A stretch of 64,000 nt of DNA from Hymenobacter cellulosilyticus (GCF_022919215.1 NZ_CP095046.1:4206501-4270500), one strand, 5' to 3'. Shown: positions 25,875-36,173, numbered from the stretch's first letter. Program-made: numbers and translations. The notes: generated from the sequence alone by a model not told the origin.

Positions 25875-26363
25875 ATGAAGTACCTCTCAACTCTGCTCCT
25901 GGCCGCGGGCCTGCTGTGGGCGGCTCCGGGCCGGGCCCAACAGGTTTCGGTTATCAAATTCGCGGACCTGCAAAAGCGCCTGAGCCAGCAGAACGACACG
26001 ACCTACGTGGTCAATTTCTGGGCTACCTGGTGCGCACCCTGCGTCAAGGAGCTGCCGCTGTTTGAGCAGCTCAATACCACCCAGGCCGGCAAAAAGGTGA
26101 AAGTGCTACTCGTGAGCCTGGACTACGCCTCCCAACTCGACAAGAAGGTAAAGCCCTTCGTGCTAAAGCGCAACCTAAAGTCGGAGGTGGTGCTGCTGAA
26201 TGAGCCGGACCCAAATTCCTACCTGGAAAAGGTAGACCCCAAGTGGTCGGGTGCTATTCCGTTTACCGTTATCTGGAACGGAAAGAAAAACAAGCGGGCC
26301 ACCTTTGAGCGGGAATTCACCCAGCCCGAGCTGACGGCTGAAATCAATAAGTTTCTGTTGTAA
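25875..26363 (+). CDS. TlpA-like thiol-disulfide oxidoreductase
   Basis: A 162-residue exported thioredoxin-fold protein. A signal peptide (MKYLSTLLLAAGLLWAAPGR) is followed by VVNFWATWCAPCVKELPLFE, which contains the active-site CAPC (about residues 53-56), and the cis-proline loop AIPFTVIW. It should reduce or exchange disulfides in the periplasm. It is 26 bp upstream of the redoxin gene at 26390, so the two are probably an operon for envelope thiol chemistry. Specific client proteins are not predictable. Confidence 0.9.
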   Translation: MKYLSTLLLAAGLLWAAPGRAQQVSVIKFADLQKRLSQQNDTTYVVNFWATWCAPCVKELPLFEQLNTTQAGKKVKVLLVSLDYASQLDKKVKPFVLKRNLKSEVVLLNEPDPNSYLEKVDPKWSGAIPFTVIWNGKKNKRATFEREFTQPELTAEINKFLL

Positions 26364-26389
26364 AACCCTTCACCTCCATCCCAATCTCC

Positions 26390-27007
26390 ATGAAAAAGCT
26401 CCTCTCCTTCTTTCCCGCGCTGCTGACGCTGGTGCTGCTCACGGGCTTCGTGGCCGACCCGGCCGGCTACCAGGTTGGTGACAAAGTCGCCGATTTCAAG
26501 CTCAAAAACGTGGATGGCAAAACGGTGTCCTTGGCCGACAATAAGACCGCCAAGGGCTACATCGTGGTATTCACCTGCAACACCTGCCCCTACGCCAAGG
26601 CCTACGAAAGCCGCATCATCGAGCTGCACCAGAAGTACGCGTCCAAGGGCTACCCGGTGGTGGCCATCAACCCCAACGACGAGGCCTCTGTGCCCGGCGA
26701 CTCCTTTGCCGAAATGAAGGCCCGGGCCGCCAGCAAAAAGTATCCTTTCCCCTATCTGCAGGACGCCACCCAGCAGGTAGCCCGCACCTACGGCGCCACC
26801 CGTACGCCCCACCTCTACGTGGTTACCCGCCAGGGCTCCGATTTCGTGGTGAGCTACATCGGCGCCATCGACGACAACTCGGAAGACGCCAAGCTGGTCA
26901 AAACCAAGTATGTGGAGCAAGCCATGACCGACATTCTGGCCGGCAAGCCCGCCGCCACCAGCTCCACCAAAGCCATCGGCTGCACCATCAAGTGGAAGAA
27001 GGCATAG
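26390..27007 (+). CDS. Exported thioredoxin-fold redoxin (peroxiredoxin-like)
   Basis: A 205-residue protein with a signal peptide (MKKLLSFFPALLTLVLLTG), then GYQVGDKVADFKLKNVDGKT, typical of AhpC/TSA redoxins. The active-site stretch is YIVVFTCNTCPYAKAYES, a CNTC variant seen in the PRX-like 1 group of exported Bacteroidetes redoxins. TPHLYVV is the cis-proline loop. It follows the TlpA-like gene by 26 bp. It is probably periplasmic; the substrate is unknown. Its 3' end is followed by the palindromic repeat at 27038-27194. Confidence 0.88.
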   Translation: MKKLLSFFPALLTLVLLTGFVADPAGYQVGDKVADFKLKNVDGKTVSLADNKTAKGYIVVFTCNTCPYAKAYESRIIELHQKYASKGYPVVAINPNDEASVPGDSFAEMKARAASKKYPFPYLQDATQQVARTYGATRTPHLYVVTRQGSDFVVSYIGAIDDNSEDAKLVKTKYVEQAMTDILAGKPAATSSTKAIGCTIKWKKA

Positions 27008-27037
27008 TTGCTTGAAAGTGCGAATTTCATAATCCTG

Positions 27038-27194
27038 GTGTCATTGCGAGCAGCGCGAAGCAATCTGTCCTCTGCGAAGCACGACCCGACCTTTACCCAG
27101 AAAGCCCTTTACTACCGCAATAGTAAAGGGCTTTTCACTTAAGGTAACTCCGCACATTTAAGAGGACGGATTGCTTCGTTCCTCGCAATGACAC
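27038..27194. repeat. MITE/REP-like palindromic repeat, copy 2
   Basis: This 157-bp unit starts GTGTCATTGCGAG and ends CTCGCAATGACAC, a perfect 13-bp terminal inverted repeat. The inner hairpin AAAGCCCTTTACTA (27101-27114) with TAGTAAAGGGCTTT (27121-27134) is also perfect. It is related in reverse orientation to 15627-15810. Both copies sit between convergent genes, where the inner hairpin could double as a terminator. Confidence 0.82.
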
Positions 27195-27207
27195 AAGTAC
27201 TAACCTA

Positions 27208-28179
27208 TCAACTCGTTATAAGCACAATTTTGCCGATATGCTCACTGCTTTCCATCAACTCGTGGGCGGCGGCGGCTTCGGCCAGGGAAAAGGTTCGGTA
27301 GATGACGGGCTTGAACTTGCCCGCCGCCAGCAGCGGCCACACGCGCCGCTCGACTTCAGCAGCCAGGGCCGCTTTGAAGTCGGCCGAGCGGGGGCGCAGG
27401 GTGCTGCCGGTGATGGTAAGCCGGCGGCGCATGACTTCCAGGGCGTTGAAAGCAGCCTGGGGCCCGCGCATGGCGTTGATGAACACCAGCCGGCCGTCAT
27501 CCTTGAGCAGGTTCAGGTTTTTGGCCGTGTAGTCGCCGCCAATCATATCCAAGACCACGTCGACGCCAGTTTCCCGCAGCTCGGCTTCAAAGTCTGCCTC
27601 CTTGTAGTTGATGCCGCGCCGGGCGCCCAGCTCCTCGCAGGCTCTACACTTGTCGGCGCTGCCGGCCGTGGCAAAAACCGTAGAACCCAGGGCGGCGGCC
27701 AACTGAATGGCGGTGATGCCGATGCCGCTGCTACCGCCGTGCACCAGCAGGGTTTCGCCGGGCTGCAGGGTGCCGCGCTGGAATACGTTGTGCCAGACGG
27801 TAAACACGGTTTCGGGCAGGGACGCGGCTTGCGGGAGCGTCCAGCCGGCGGGCACGGGCAGGCAGTGGCGGGCGTCGACTACGGCGTATTCGGCGTAAGC
27901 GCCGGCCGTGAGCAGGGCACACACCGCGTCGCCGGGCTGCCAGCGCGTCACGGCGGCTCCGCAGGCCTCTACGGTGCCGGCCAGCTCCAGGCCGGGCACC
28001 AAGTTCGTCACGTCGCCTGAGCCGCCGTACTTGCCCTGGCGCAGCAGCACATCAGGCCGGTTGACGCCCGCAGCGGCCACCCGAATCAGGACCTCGTGGG
28101 CAGCTGGGGTGGGCCGTTCTTTTTCCTGGAGCTGTAACACGGCCGGGCCGCCGGGCTGGGTAATAACAATAGCTTTCAT
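27208..28179 (-). CDS. NAD(P)H quinone oxidoreductase, PIG3/zeta-crystallin type
   Basis: This 323-residue cytoplasmic medium-chain dehydrogenase/reductase lacks the zinc sites of alcohol dehydrogenases and fits the quinone oxidoreductase (PIG3) branch. Signatures are MKAIVITQPGGPAVLQLQE, AAGVNRPDVLLRQGKY and the nucleotide-binding LLVHGGSSGIGITAIQLAAA. It would transfer electrons from NADPH to quinones or enones. It lies 8 bp downstream of the large histidine kinase gene on the same strand, so the two may share a transcript, though a functional link is not evident. Confidence 0.92.
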   Translation of the reverse strand: MKAIVITQPGGPAVLQLQEKERPTPAAHEVLIRVAAAGVNRPDVLLRQGKYGGSGDVTNLVPGLELAGTVEACGAAVTRWQPGDAVCALLTAGAYAEYAVVDARHCLPVPAGWTLPQAASLPETVFTVWHNVFQRGTLQPGETLLVHGGSSGIGITAIQLAAALGSTVFATAGSADKCRACEELGARRGINYKEADFEAELRETGVDVVLDMIGGDYTAKNLNLLKDDGRLVFINAMRGPQAAFNALEVMRRRLTITGSTLRPRSADFKAALAAEVERRVWPLLAAGKFKPVIYRTFSLAEAAAAHELMESSEHIGKIVLITS

Positions 28180-28187
28180 CGAAAGAA

Positions 28188-31100
28188 TCAGGATTCAGAG
28201 GCTTTAAAGTAGATACGGAACGTGGAGCCCACGCCCACCTGGCTGTCGACTTCCAGCCAGGCGCCGTTGAGCTGCACCATGCGGTTGACCAGATACAAGC
28301 CCATGCCCGAGCCCTCGACATGCTCGTGGAACCGCCGAAAGAGCTGAAACAGCTGGCTGCCGTGGCGTTCCAGGTCGATGCCCTGACCATTGTCGCGCAC
28401 AGTCAGCACGGGCACCCCGTCTTGCCGGCAGCTGCTGACCTGCACCCGGGGCGGGCGGCCCGGCTCGGAATACTTGAGGGCGTTGCTGAGCAGGTTGTAG
28501 AGAATACTCTGCAGGTTGGGCCGCACGAAGCGTACGGTGGGCACGGCGGTAAAATCAAGGCTGTATTCGGCCCCCAGCGCGGTGCTTTGCTCCCGGATGC
28601 TGCCCAGCACTTCCTCCACCAAAGCAGCCAGGCTTACGTCTTCGGCCGGCACCAGGGCGTGGCGGCGCTGCAGCTGCACCACGTCGGAGAGGTCGTGGAT
28701 AGTTTGGTGAATCTGCTGCAGGGCCCGCTCAAACATGGCAATGAGTTGGATGGCGTCCGGGTCGCGGAAATAGGCCGTGCGGGTTAGCTCTTCGAAGATG
28801 CCAGCCATGTTGTTGATGGGCTGAGTCAGGTCGTGGGAGGCCGTGTATACGAAGCTGTCCAGGTCGGCGTTGGTGCGGGCCAGCTGCTGGTTGCGGGCTT
28901 CAAGCTGCTGGCTGGCCTGCTTGAAATCGTCGATGTCCGTGCTGGTGCCGAACCACTTGATAATGTTGCCGGCGTCGTCGCGCATGGGCGAGGCACGGTG
29001 CAGAAACCAGCGGTAGCGCCCATCCTGGGCCGACAGCAGCTGGCTTTCCTGCTCGTAATCCGTACCGCTGCGAATACCAGCCATAAAATTAGCCGTAATC
29101 TGCTCCCGGTTTTGGGGCGGCAGCAGCTCGGTCCAGCCAAACTCCAGGCCGTAGGCTACCGAGCGGCCTGTCAGCTCGGTCCAGCGCTGGTTGAAATAAT
29201 CCAGGGTGCCATCGGGGCGGGTGGTCCACACAATCTGCGGGATGCTCTCGGCCATAAAGCGGAACTGCTCCTCGCTGCGCTGCAGCTGGTTTTGCAGCTC
29301 TTTCTGGTTGTGGTTGTCGACCAGGGTGCCATACCAGCGCAGGGCCTGCCCCTGGGCATCGTACTCGGGCACTCCCCGGCTGATCTGCCAGCGGTAGAGC
29401 CCATCGTGGTGGCGCAGGCGGTACTGCAGCTCCCAGGGCCGCCCGTGCATCAGGGCCAGCCGTAGGCTCCGGCGCACTTCGGGCTGGTCGTCGGGGTGTA
29501 CCAGGGCCGTGAAGATGTCGCCCGTGGTTAGCTCCGTGGTCTGGCCCGTGTAATGGTACCACTGCGGACTCAGATATTCCATGGTGCCATCCGGGGCGCA
29601 GATAAATGACACGGCGGGCAGGGCTTCGGTCATGCGGCGCAGGCGCATGTCGCGGCGGCCCACTTCGGCGGCCAGGGCTCCCGCGCTTTGCCGGGCCCGC
29701 ACCCGCTCGGTAGCTTCCACGGCAAAGGCCAACACTCCGAAAATCTGGCCCTGTTCGTCGCGCAGGGCCTGAAAGGTGAGGTCGAGGTAAAGACTGGGGG
29801 CTCCGGGCCGGCTGCCCACGGGCAGGATTGGCACCTCGTGGCCCACGAAAGTTTCCCCGGTTTGGTAAACGTGGTCCAGCTGCTCCACAAAGCCCTGCTC
29901 CACCATTTCGGGCAGCAGCTCGGCTATGGGCTTACCCAGAATGGCGCGATTATCCATCAAGGCACGGTGGGCTTCGTTAAAAAAAGCGTAGCGGTGCTCG
30001 GGCCCATCCATGGTGGCAATAATGGCCGGCGCCTGCCCCAGAATCTGGCTGAGGCGCTGATCCTGACGGCGGAGCTGTTCCTGCACGCGCTTCTGGTCGT
30101 CGATGTCGGTATTGGTGCCCAGCCACTGGGTGATTTCGCCGGCCGAGTCGCGCAGGGGCTGCAGATTGCCCAAAAACCACCGGTAGCGCCCATCCACCCC
30201 GCGCAGGCGGTGCTCGGTCTGGGCGCCGGTACCCGTGCGGATGACCTCGGGCAGCCCCAGAAAGGTCCGGGCCTGGTCGTCGGGGTGCACGAAGCGCGAC
30301 CAGCCGGCGCCCAGCAGCTCCTGGCCGAAGCGCCGGTGTAGGCCTGAAAGCTGCGGTTAGTATAGGTCACCTGGCCGTCGGCAGGGTCGGCCGTCCAGGT
30401 TAGCTGGGGCAGGGCTTCGAGCAGCTGACTGAAGTGCGCCGTGCTGGCCGCCAGCTCCTGGCTCAGGCGCTTCTGCTCGTGAATATCCACTGTGGAGCCG
30501 TACCACTTCAGGCCATCGTCGGTGTAGGCGGGTACGGTATGACTCAGGTGCCAGCGGTACTGGCCGTCGTGGCGGCGCAGGCGCACTTCCAGGTTCCAGC
30601 CGCGCTTTTCCGTTAGGGCCGCGGCATATTCCGCCTGAGCCCGGGCCCGGTCGTCGGGGTGCAACAGCGCGTCCCACACCTCATTCACGTCGGTGCCATC
30701 GGGGTAGCCCGCGTACTGCCACCACTGCGGACTGGTGTATTCGGTGCGGCCCTCGGCGTCGTTGATAAAGGTCATGACCGGCAAGGATTCTGTCATACGC
30801 CGCAGCCGCTCGTCGCTGCGCTGCAGCTGAGTGGCCAGGCCCTCGGCCCGCTGCCGGGCCTGCACCTGCTCGGTCACGTCCACCAGAAACGCCAGAATAC
30901 CCTGGGGCTGGCCCTGGTTGTCGCGCAAGGCCTGGTAGGTAAAGCTCAGGTAGTGCAGGCGAGGTTGGCCGGAGGCGGTGTCCGTCAGCCACAGGGGGCT
31001 TTCCTGACCCACGTAGGGCTGCTGGGAGCGGTACACCTGATCGAGAATGGAAATAAAGCCCTGCTCCTGCAATTCCGGCAGCAAGTCGGCCACCCGCTGG

Positions 31101-32778
31101 CCCAGCACCGCCCGGCTGCCTACCAGTTGCTCGTAGCGGCCGTTGAAAAAAGCGTAGCGGTGCTCGGGCCTTCCAGGGTGGCAATCATGGCCGGGGCCTG
31201 GGTCAGGATTTGCCGCAGGTACTCGTCTTTGGTTTCGAGCTGGCGCTGAAACTGCTTCTGGTCGTCGATATCCACGCTAGAGGCGTACCACCGGCCTACT
31301 GAGCCGTCTTCGGGCCGGAGCATGGGCACGGCCCGCAGCAGGTGCCAGCGGTAGAGCCCATCGTGGCGGCGCAGGCGGTATTCCCCCGACCAGGCCTGTC
31401 CTAGCCGGCGGCCGCGGGCAAAATCTTCCTTGAGGCGGCGCCGGTCGTCGGGGTGCAGGGGTTCTGCCCAGTTAGACAGGCCTTGCTCCGCCTGCTGCCC
31501 CGTAAACTCGTAGCGCTGCGGATTGATATACAATATCTTCCCCTGCTCGTCGGCAATGTAGACAAACAGCGGCAAGGATTCCACCATGGTTCGGAACTGG
31601 GCGTTCTGCTCCCGGATTTCGGCCATCAGCTCGGCCGTGCGCTGCTTGGCCTCTACCCGCTCGGTCACGTCGATGCCGAACACCAGAATGCCCTGGGTCT
31701 GGCCCTGCTCGTCGGTCAGGGGCTGCAGCACGCCGTCGAAGTAGAGCGTGGCCACGGAGCCATCGGCGGCAGGCGGCTGCACCATCGGCATTTCCGACAG
31801 CACAAAGGGCTTGCCGGTCCGGTAGATTTCGTCCACGAGCTTGATGTAGCCGTTGGTTACCAGCTCGGGCACGGCCAGGGCGGCGGGCATGCCGGGCTTC
31901 ACTTTGCCCCCAAACAGCTGGTTGCCCTTCTCGTTCAGGAAGCCATACACGTGGTCGGGACCAAGCAGGGTAGCAATATGGGCCGGCACCTGACTTAAAA
32001 TCTGCTGCAGGTGGCGGTCCTGGGAAGCCAGGCGCTGCTCCACCAACTTCTGGTCGTGAATATCGAGCGTGGTGCCCGTCCAGCCCAGGATGGCGCCTGC
32101 CGCATCCCGGCGCGGCACGCCGCGCACCAGCTGCCAGCGGTACTGCCCGTCGGCGCGGCGTATGCGGTATTCGTTGAAATAGTCGGTGCCGCCGGTACGG
32201 GCCCGGAGCCAGGTTTCCAACACCCGGACCTGGTCGTCGGAATGCACCACGTCCAGCCAGCCATCGGCCTCCGCCTGGGCAATGGTCAGGCCCGTGTACT
32301 CCAGCCAGCGGGCATTATGGTAATCGGCTCCCCCGTCCAGCTGGGTTGTCCAGACAATGACGGGCAGCACGTCGTACAGCTCCCGAAAGTCGGGGGTAAC
32401 GGCAGGCTTATCGGTCAGCGGCACACTTCTTTCCGCTGCTGGCTCGGCCCGGTACAGAAAATAGCGAATCTCGTTTTCGGGTCCCAGCACGGGCCAGGTG
32501 CGGTGCTGCCAGCCCCCGGCCTGCCGCTCGTGCGGGGCCCGGGAAGCTGTTACGGCCGCCAGGCCGGTCTGCAGCTCGGCGCCTATCAGCCCTAATTCCG
32601 AAGCTGCACTGGGGGCAAATACAACCGCCGCAGCCTGGCCCAGCAGCTGCTCCAGCGGTTGCCCGGCTACTTCCGCCGCCTGGGCCGAAGCCGCCACAAT
32701 GGTCAGGGCTGGCGAGAGGGCCAGGTGTATACCGGGAAGGGCTTCAAACAGGGCTTGATAGTCGGGGTGGGCTGGCAT
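28188..32778 (-). CDS. Multi-PAS sensor histidine kinase (two frameshifts)
   Basis: With two single-base deletions corrected (near 31166-31170 and 30331-30336) this is one cytoplasmic sensor kinase of about 1530 residues. A weak N-terminal PAS (about 5-120) is followed by nine clear PAS units. One class has HPDD...YRW...D(I) signatures (for example VVHSDDQVRV, LHPDDRRRLK, LVHPDDQPEV). It alternates with a class beginning QAPA-IATL-GPEHRYAFFN and ending in VTERV. The kinase core has the H-box SFVYTASHDLTQPINN, the N-box YNLLSNALKYS, DNGQGID and GSGMGLYLVNRM. No membrane segments are seen, so it probably senses soluble signals or redox cofactors. No response regulator lies beside it. The breaks explain why three separate open frames appear. 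Confidence 0.88.
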
Positions 32779-32987
32779 AGAGGGATGGTAACAGGCCGCA
32801 GAAGCTCCGTTAGGGCAGGGCAGTATACGTAAGCGCCGCCATACTGAAGCATTCCGCCGTACGAATGTTGCCCGGCCGGGTGTTTTTGAGCTATTGGTCC
32901 TCCGCTAACGGGCCTTATGGCAGACTAGCCTTACTTTTTTTAGCCTTACTTCGCGCTGCCGCGTAGCAGCAATACGCCTGTAGCCTC

Positions 32988-33506
32988 ATGAAAAAGCCCT
33001 TGTTTCTTCCCCCTCTCTTTAATGCCGCCCGCGCCACCGGAATGGCCGCCTGGCAAACCGGCCGGCTGTTTCAGCAACTGGCCAAAAAAGCCCTGGACTC
33101 GATTCAGGATATTCTGCGGGCCGAAGTGCAAAAAGGCAACGTGCAGCTCGTGGCCGACTTTCTGGCCGATAAAGCCCTGCCCGCGGCCAAGGCCCTGCTG
33201 CTGGAGCGTATGGCCGCCCGCCTGCTGGTGCGCCTGGGCCTGCGCGGCGTGCTGGCAACCAACGTCGTGGGCTGGATTTTGCCCTTCGTGCTGGAGCGCC
33301 TCATCAAAGTGGGCGTCAGCACCGGCTTCTTCGAAAAGGTCCGCACCCATGCCACCGTTACCGACACGCTGCGCCGCCTCGACGAGCTGAAGCGCGCCGC
33401 CTGGAAAACCATCGTGCCCGACGCCGGCAGCGGGGCCGAAGTGCTGCCCGACGATACGCCGACGCCCGCCCAGCTGCCCCGACGGCCGGCTAGGGTTGGA
33501 GGGTAA
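32988..33506 (+). CDS. Conserved protein of unknown function
   Basis: A 172-residue basic protein starting MKKPLFLPPLFNAARATGMA. It contains long alanine/leucine-rich helices (LVADFLADKALPAAKALLLE, VLATNVVGWILPFVLERLIK), one of which could be a membrane segment, and a proline-rich C-terminus. No family is recognised. It is divergent from the histidine kinase gene. Codon use matches the GC-rich core, which supports it being real. Confidence 0.55.
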   Translation: MKKPLFLPPLFNAARATGMAAWQTGRLFQQLAKKALDSIQDILRAEVQKGNVQLVADFLADKALPAAKALLLERMAARLLVRLGLRGVLATNVVGWILPFVLERLIKVGVSTGFFEKVRTHATVTDTLRRLDELKRAAWKTIVPDAGSGAEVLPDDTPTPAQLPRRPARVGG

Positions 33507-33656
33507 GCTTGTCTAGACAGCGCAGTTACTGGCAGCAACTAAACTACTTAACTAGTAACGGCCTGCTTATTATATAAGTAACAACCAGCACCACAGGTCA
33601 CCTTAGCTCCGGGGCGAATCTACTCTCCCAGCACGGGAAAATGCGGCGTTTGCGGG

Positions 33657-34118
33657 TCAGGAAAACAGCCCGGCCGTGTGCGCGGCCCGAATCAGGTCGG
33701 GGGCCGTTTTGAGGGCCACCAGCACGAAGCGCTTGGCCGACTCCTTTACTTCATCTTTGCTTACTTCCCGGGATTCTTCCCGCACAAACTCCGCCAGAAG
33801 CTTAAACGAGTGCGCCACGGCCTCGTGCCGGGGCTGGTCGGCATGCAGCTGCTCCTGAATGATGGACAGCTGGGCGCGGAGCTTGTCGCGCCGGGAAGTG
33901 AAAACCGAGTCGTGCTCCATGTGGGGCCGGATTCGCTCGACCAGCTCCAGCAAGGGCTGAAGCTTAACGGCCGTGGTGGCGGCGGTAATGACGAGCGGGT
34001 CCATCAGCCGGTCGCGCTTGCGGGCCCGCGCCGCCGGCCAGGCCTCGGGGCCGGTGTTTGTGGGCTGGCCCGCGGGGGTATACAGTTCCGTTGCTACCTT
34101 ATTCTGATCCGCCTCCAT
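33657..34118 (-). CDS. Protein of unknown function, helical
   Basis: A 153-residue mostly helical protein (LLELVERIRPHMEHDSVF, LRAQLSIIQEQLHADQPRHE, EVKESAKRFVLVALKTAPDL). It has an unstructured N-terminus and no signal or family I recognise. A TAnnTTTG match on the minus strand (TAGGTTTG, 34126-34133) lies only 8 bp above the ATG, suggesting a very short or absent leader. A downstream in-frame ATG (MDPLVITAATTAV) would be a fair alternative start. Confidence 0.55.
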   Translation of the reverse strand: MEADQNKVATELYTPAGQPTNTGPEAWPAARARKRDRLMDPLVITAATTAVKLQPLLELVERIRPHMEHDSVFTSRRDKLRAQLSIIQEQLHADQPRHEAVAHSFKLLAEFVREESREVSKDEVKESAKRFVLVALKTAPDLIRAAHTAGLFS

Positions 34119-34125
34119 ATCCTAA

Positions 34126-34133
34126 CAAACCTA
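34126..34133 (-). promoter_or_regulatory. -7 box close to the start of the gene at 33657-34118
   Basis: TAGGTTTG on the minus strand matches TAnnTTTG. Transcription would begin within a few bases of the ATG at 34118, giving a near-leaderless message, unless the true start is a downstream ATG. Confidence 0.4.
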
Positions 34134-34314
34134 GTGCTTTACCTACGCTGTACTAAAGTACTACCGGCCAATCGGAAATGAAAATACCGAGCGGCCGGCT
34201 ACCTCGAGCGGCCGCAGGCATTCTGCATTTTACCGCAGCTCGTTCCGCCCAAAGTACGTCCCGTTGACCCTATCTTGACCCCGCCGACCTTTGTTCCATC
34301 ACCCGCCTTCGTTC

Positions 34315-34995
34315 ATGCCAGAACCCTCAGCCGCCGCACCACAGCTCACGCCGTCCGCCGCTTATCCGCCACCGCCCACCGATGCCACGGCCGAGCAGCA
34401 GCGGGAATATCAGCGCGGCCTCTGGAATCATTTACTGCTGGATGACACCTGGCGCCAGACCCGTTTCAATCCGGCTCCCAACCTGTTGCTCACCGAAACC
34501 GTGGGCGAGCTGGCTCCTGGTACGGCCCTGGACGTGAATATGGGCGAAGGGAGGAACGCACTGCACTTAGCCCGGCTCGGCTGGCAGGTCACGGGCGTCG
34601 ATATTGCCGACGCGGCCCTGCGCTACGCCCAGCAGCGGGCCCGGCAGCTCGGCGTGGCGCTGACCACCATCGAGCACGACGCAGCCTCTTTCGACTGGGG
34701 CCACCACTGCTGGGATTTGCTGGTGCTCTGTTACGCCGACGAGCAAACGCATGCCGAACGGGCTGCGGCGGCACTCAAACCCGGGGGACTGGTGGTTTTC
34801 GAGAACTTTCACTACGACGTAAACGAGGCCCGAAAGAACCCGCCTAGCCAGCAAATCGGCTTTCGTACCCAGGAGTTGCCGGACCTGTACTCGGCCGCCG
34901 GCTTCCGCATTCTGCGCTACGAGGAGCCCGTTGCCATTGCCGATTTTTCCCGGGAAACCCAGCGCCTGGTACGACTGGTCGCCCAAAAGCTGTAA
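34315..34995 (+). CDS. Class I SAM-dependent methyltransferase
   Basis: A 226-residue cytoplasmic methyltransferase. The SAM-binding motif I is ALDVNMGEGRNALHLARLG (usual GxGxG here as MGEGRN), motif II is VTGVDIADAAL, and WDLLVLCYADEQ plus LKPGGLVVFENFHYD follow as motifs IV-VI. This arrangement is typical of small TehB/UbiE-like methyltransferases. The ATG at 34315 (MPEPSAAAPQLTPS) was preferred over the TTG at 34291. Substrate unknown; neighbours give no clue. Confidence 0.85.
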   Translation: MPEPSAAAPQLTPSAAYPPPPTDATAEQQREYQRGLWNHLLLDDTWRQTRFNPAPNLLLTETVGELAPGTALDVNMGEGRNALHLARLGWQVTGVDIADAALRYAQQRARQLGVALTTIEHDAASFDWGHHCWDLLVLCYADEQTHAERAAAALKPGGLVVFENFHYDVNEARKNPPSQQIGFRTQELPDLYSAAGFRILRYEEPVAIADFSRETQRLVRLVAQKL

Positions 34996-35080
34996 GTTCG
35001 GCCGGACTGCAAACGACAGAATTTCCTGCGGGCAGAAGTCAGGGAGCCGGCCCGCTATCTACCTCTATTGCTTAGCCGAG

Positions 35081-35851
35081 ATGTTTAAACTAGTACTCTA
35101 TGCCTTATTAGGACTTTGCGCTACTCCCGCCCTGGGACAGGTGGTTGCGGGGCCGCGCGTGGCTTATTACGACCCGCGGGAGCGGCTCACGCCCGCCTTT
35201 GCCACCTTGGCCGATACGGCAGGCAGGCCCCGGTACTTGGTCCTCCGAGGCCCCGTCAAAGCCATCAGCGCCCCGGCCCCGGGCTGGCTCCGGATTCAGC
35301 GGGGCCACAACTCGGTGCTGGTGGCCACCCGGCAGCTAGTAAAGCTCCCCGACCTCATCGCGCTGCCCCTCGATGCAAGTACTGGCCGGGTTACGTTTAC
35401 CGCTGTTCTTGCGGCCGACAGCCTGGGGATGAACGACTTGGCCGCCCGCAGCTACGCCTGGCTGAAGGAGCAACTAGGCCCGGTGGAAGTAGACAGCCCC
35501 CGGCCCGACACGCTGGTGATGAGCAGCTACACCTGGATGCCCATGGATCTGCTCAACTCTTCCGGCCATATCACAGCTTTCCAGCTCTGGTATACGCTGC
35601 GCCTGACTCTTACTCCCGGTCAGCTGCAGTACGAAATCAGCCGCTTCAGCCGAGCTGCTGAGCCAAGTCCGGAGCGGCCCACTCCTCGGCTGGTTCCCCT
35701 GGAAAAGCTACTCAAGCCCGGCCGGGAGCTCAACCCGGTTTCCGGCCCGGGCATCCGGCAAAACCAGTTGCGGCAGCAGGTTCAGCTTACCGCCGCCGAG
35801 CTGCTAGAAACCTTGCAAGATGCCGTGTGGCAGCCGGTAAGTGGCAGTTGA
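35081..35851 (+). CDS. Secreted protein, possibly DUF4468-like
   Basis: A 256-residue protein with a signal peptide (MFKLVLYALLGLCATPALGQ). The second half contains LAARSYAWLKEQLGPVEVDS and WYTLRLTLTPGQLQYEISRF, which resembles the TBP-like DUF4468 domain common in Bacteroidetes secreted proteins. The function of that domain is unknown. The start at 35081 begins the signal peptide; the frame extends upstream into the methyltransferase gene but without coding character. The family call is tentative. Confidence 0.65.
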   Translation: MFKLVLYALLGLCATPALGQVVAGPRVAYYDPRERLTPAFATLADTAGRPRYLVLRGPVKAISAPAPGWLRIQRGHNSVLVATRQLVKLPDLIALPLDASTGRVTFTAVLAADSLGMNDLAARSYAWLKEQLGPVEVDSPRPDTLVMSSYTWMPMDLLNSSGHITAFQLWYTLRLTLTPGQLQYEISRFSRAAEPSPERPTPRLVPLEKLLKPGRELNPVSGPGIRQNQLRQQVQLTAAELLETLQDAVWQPVSGS

Positions 35852-35966
35852 GCCGAAAGCCAACTCTGCTTTACTACCCCGCCAGCGGAGCTGCTCCTCC
35901 TGTCTTACCAACTTCCTGAATACAGCAGCTCTACCCATTCCGTTACTCCTTACGCTTTATTCACCC

Positions 35967-36173
35967 ATGTCCCAACGCCCTACTCCTGTTCCGCCCGTAG
36001 CTGGGGTTTCTATTTCCAGCAAAAACGGCATCATCGTCTTGATTATCATCTTGATCCTGATAGCCCTTTTCGGTAAGTCCACTACTTCTCCTGGTCCTGC
36101 CGCTGCTCCTAAGCACCCTACTCCTGCAGCCCCAGTGGATACGCTGGCCACCGTGGACTCAGCAGCCGAGTAA
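35967..36173 (+). CDS. Small single-pass membrane protein
   Basis: A possible 68-residue protein, MSQRPTPVPPVAGVSISSKN, then one strong membrane helix (GIIVLIIILILIALFG) and a Pro/Ala-rich tail (PAAAPKHPTPAAPVDTLA). The helix and the ATG context support it, but no family is known. It may be a tail-in membrane peptide of the core genome just before the accessory region. Confidence 0.45.
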   Translation: MSQRPTPVPPVAGVSISSKNGIIVLIIILILIALFGKSTTSPGPAAAPKHPTPAAPVDTLATVDSAAE

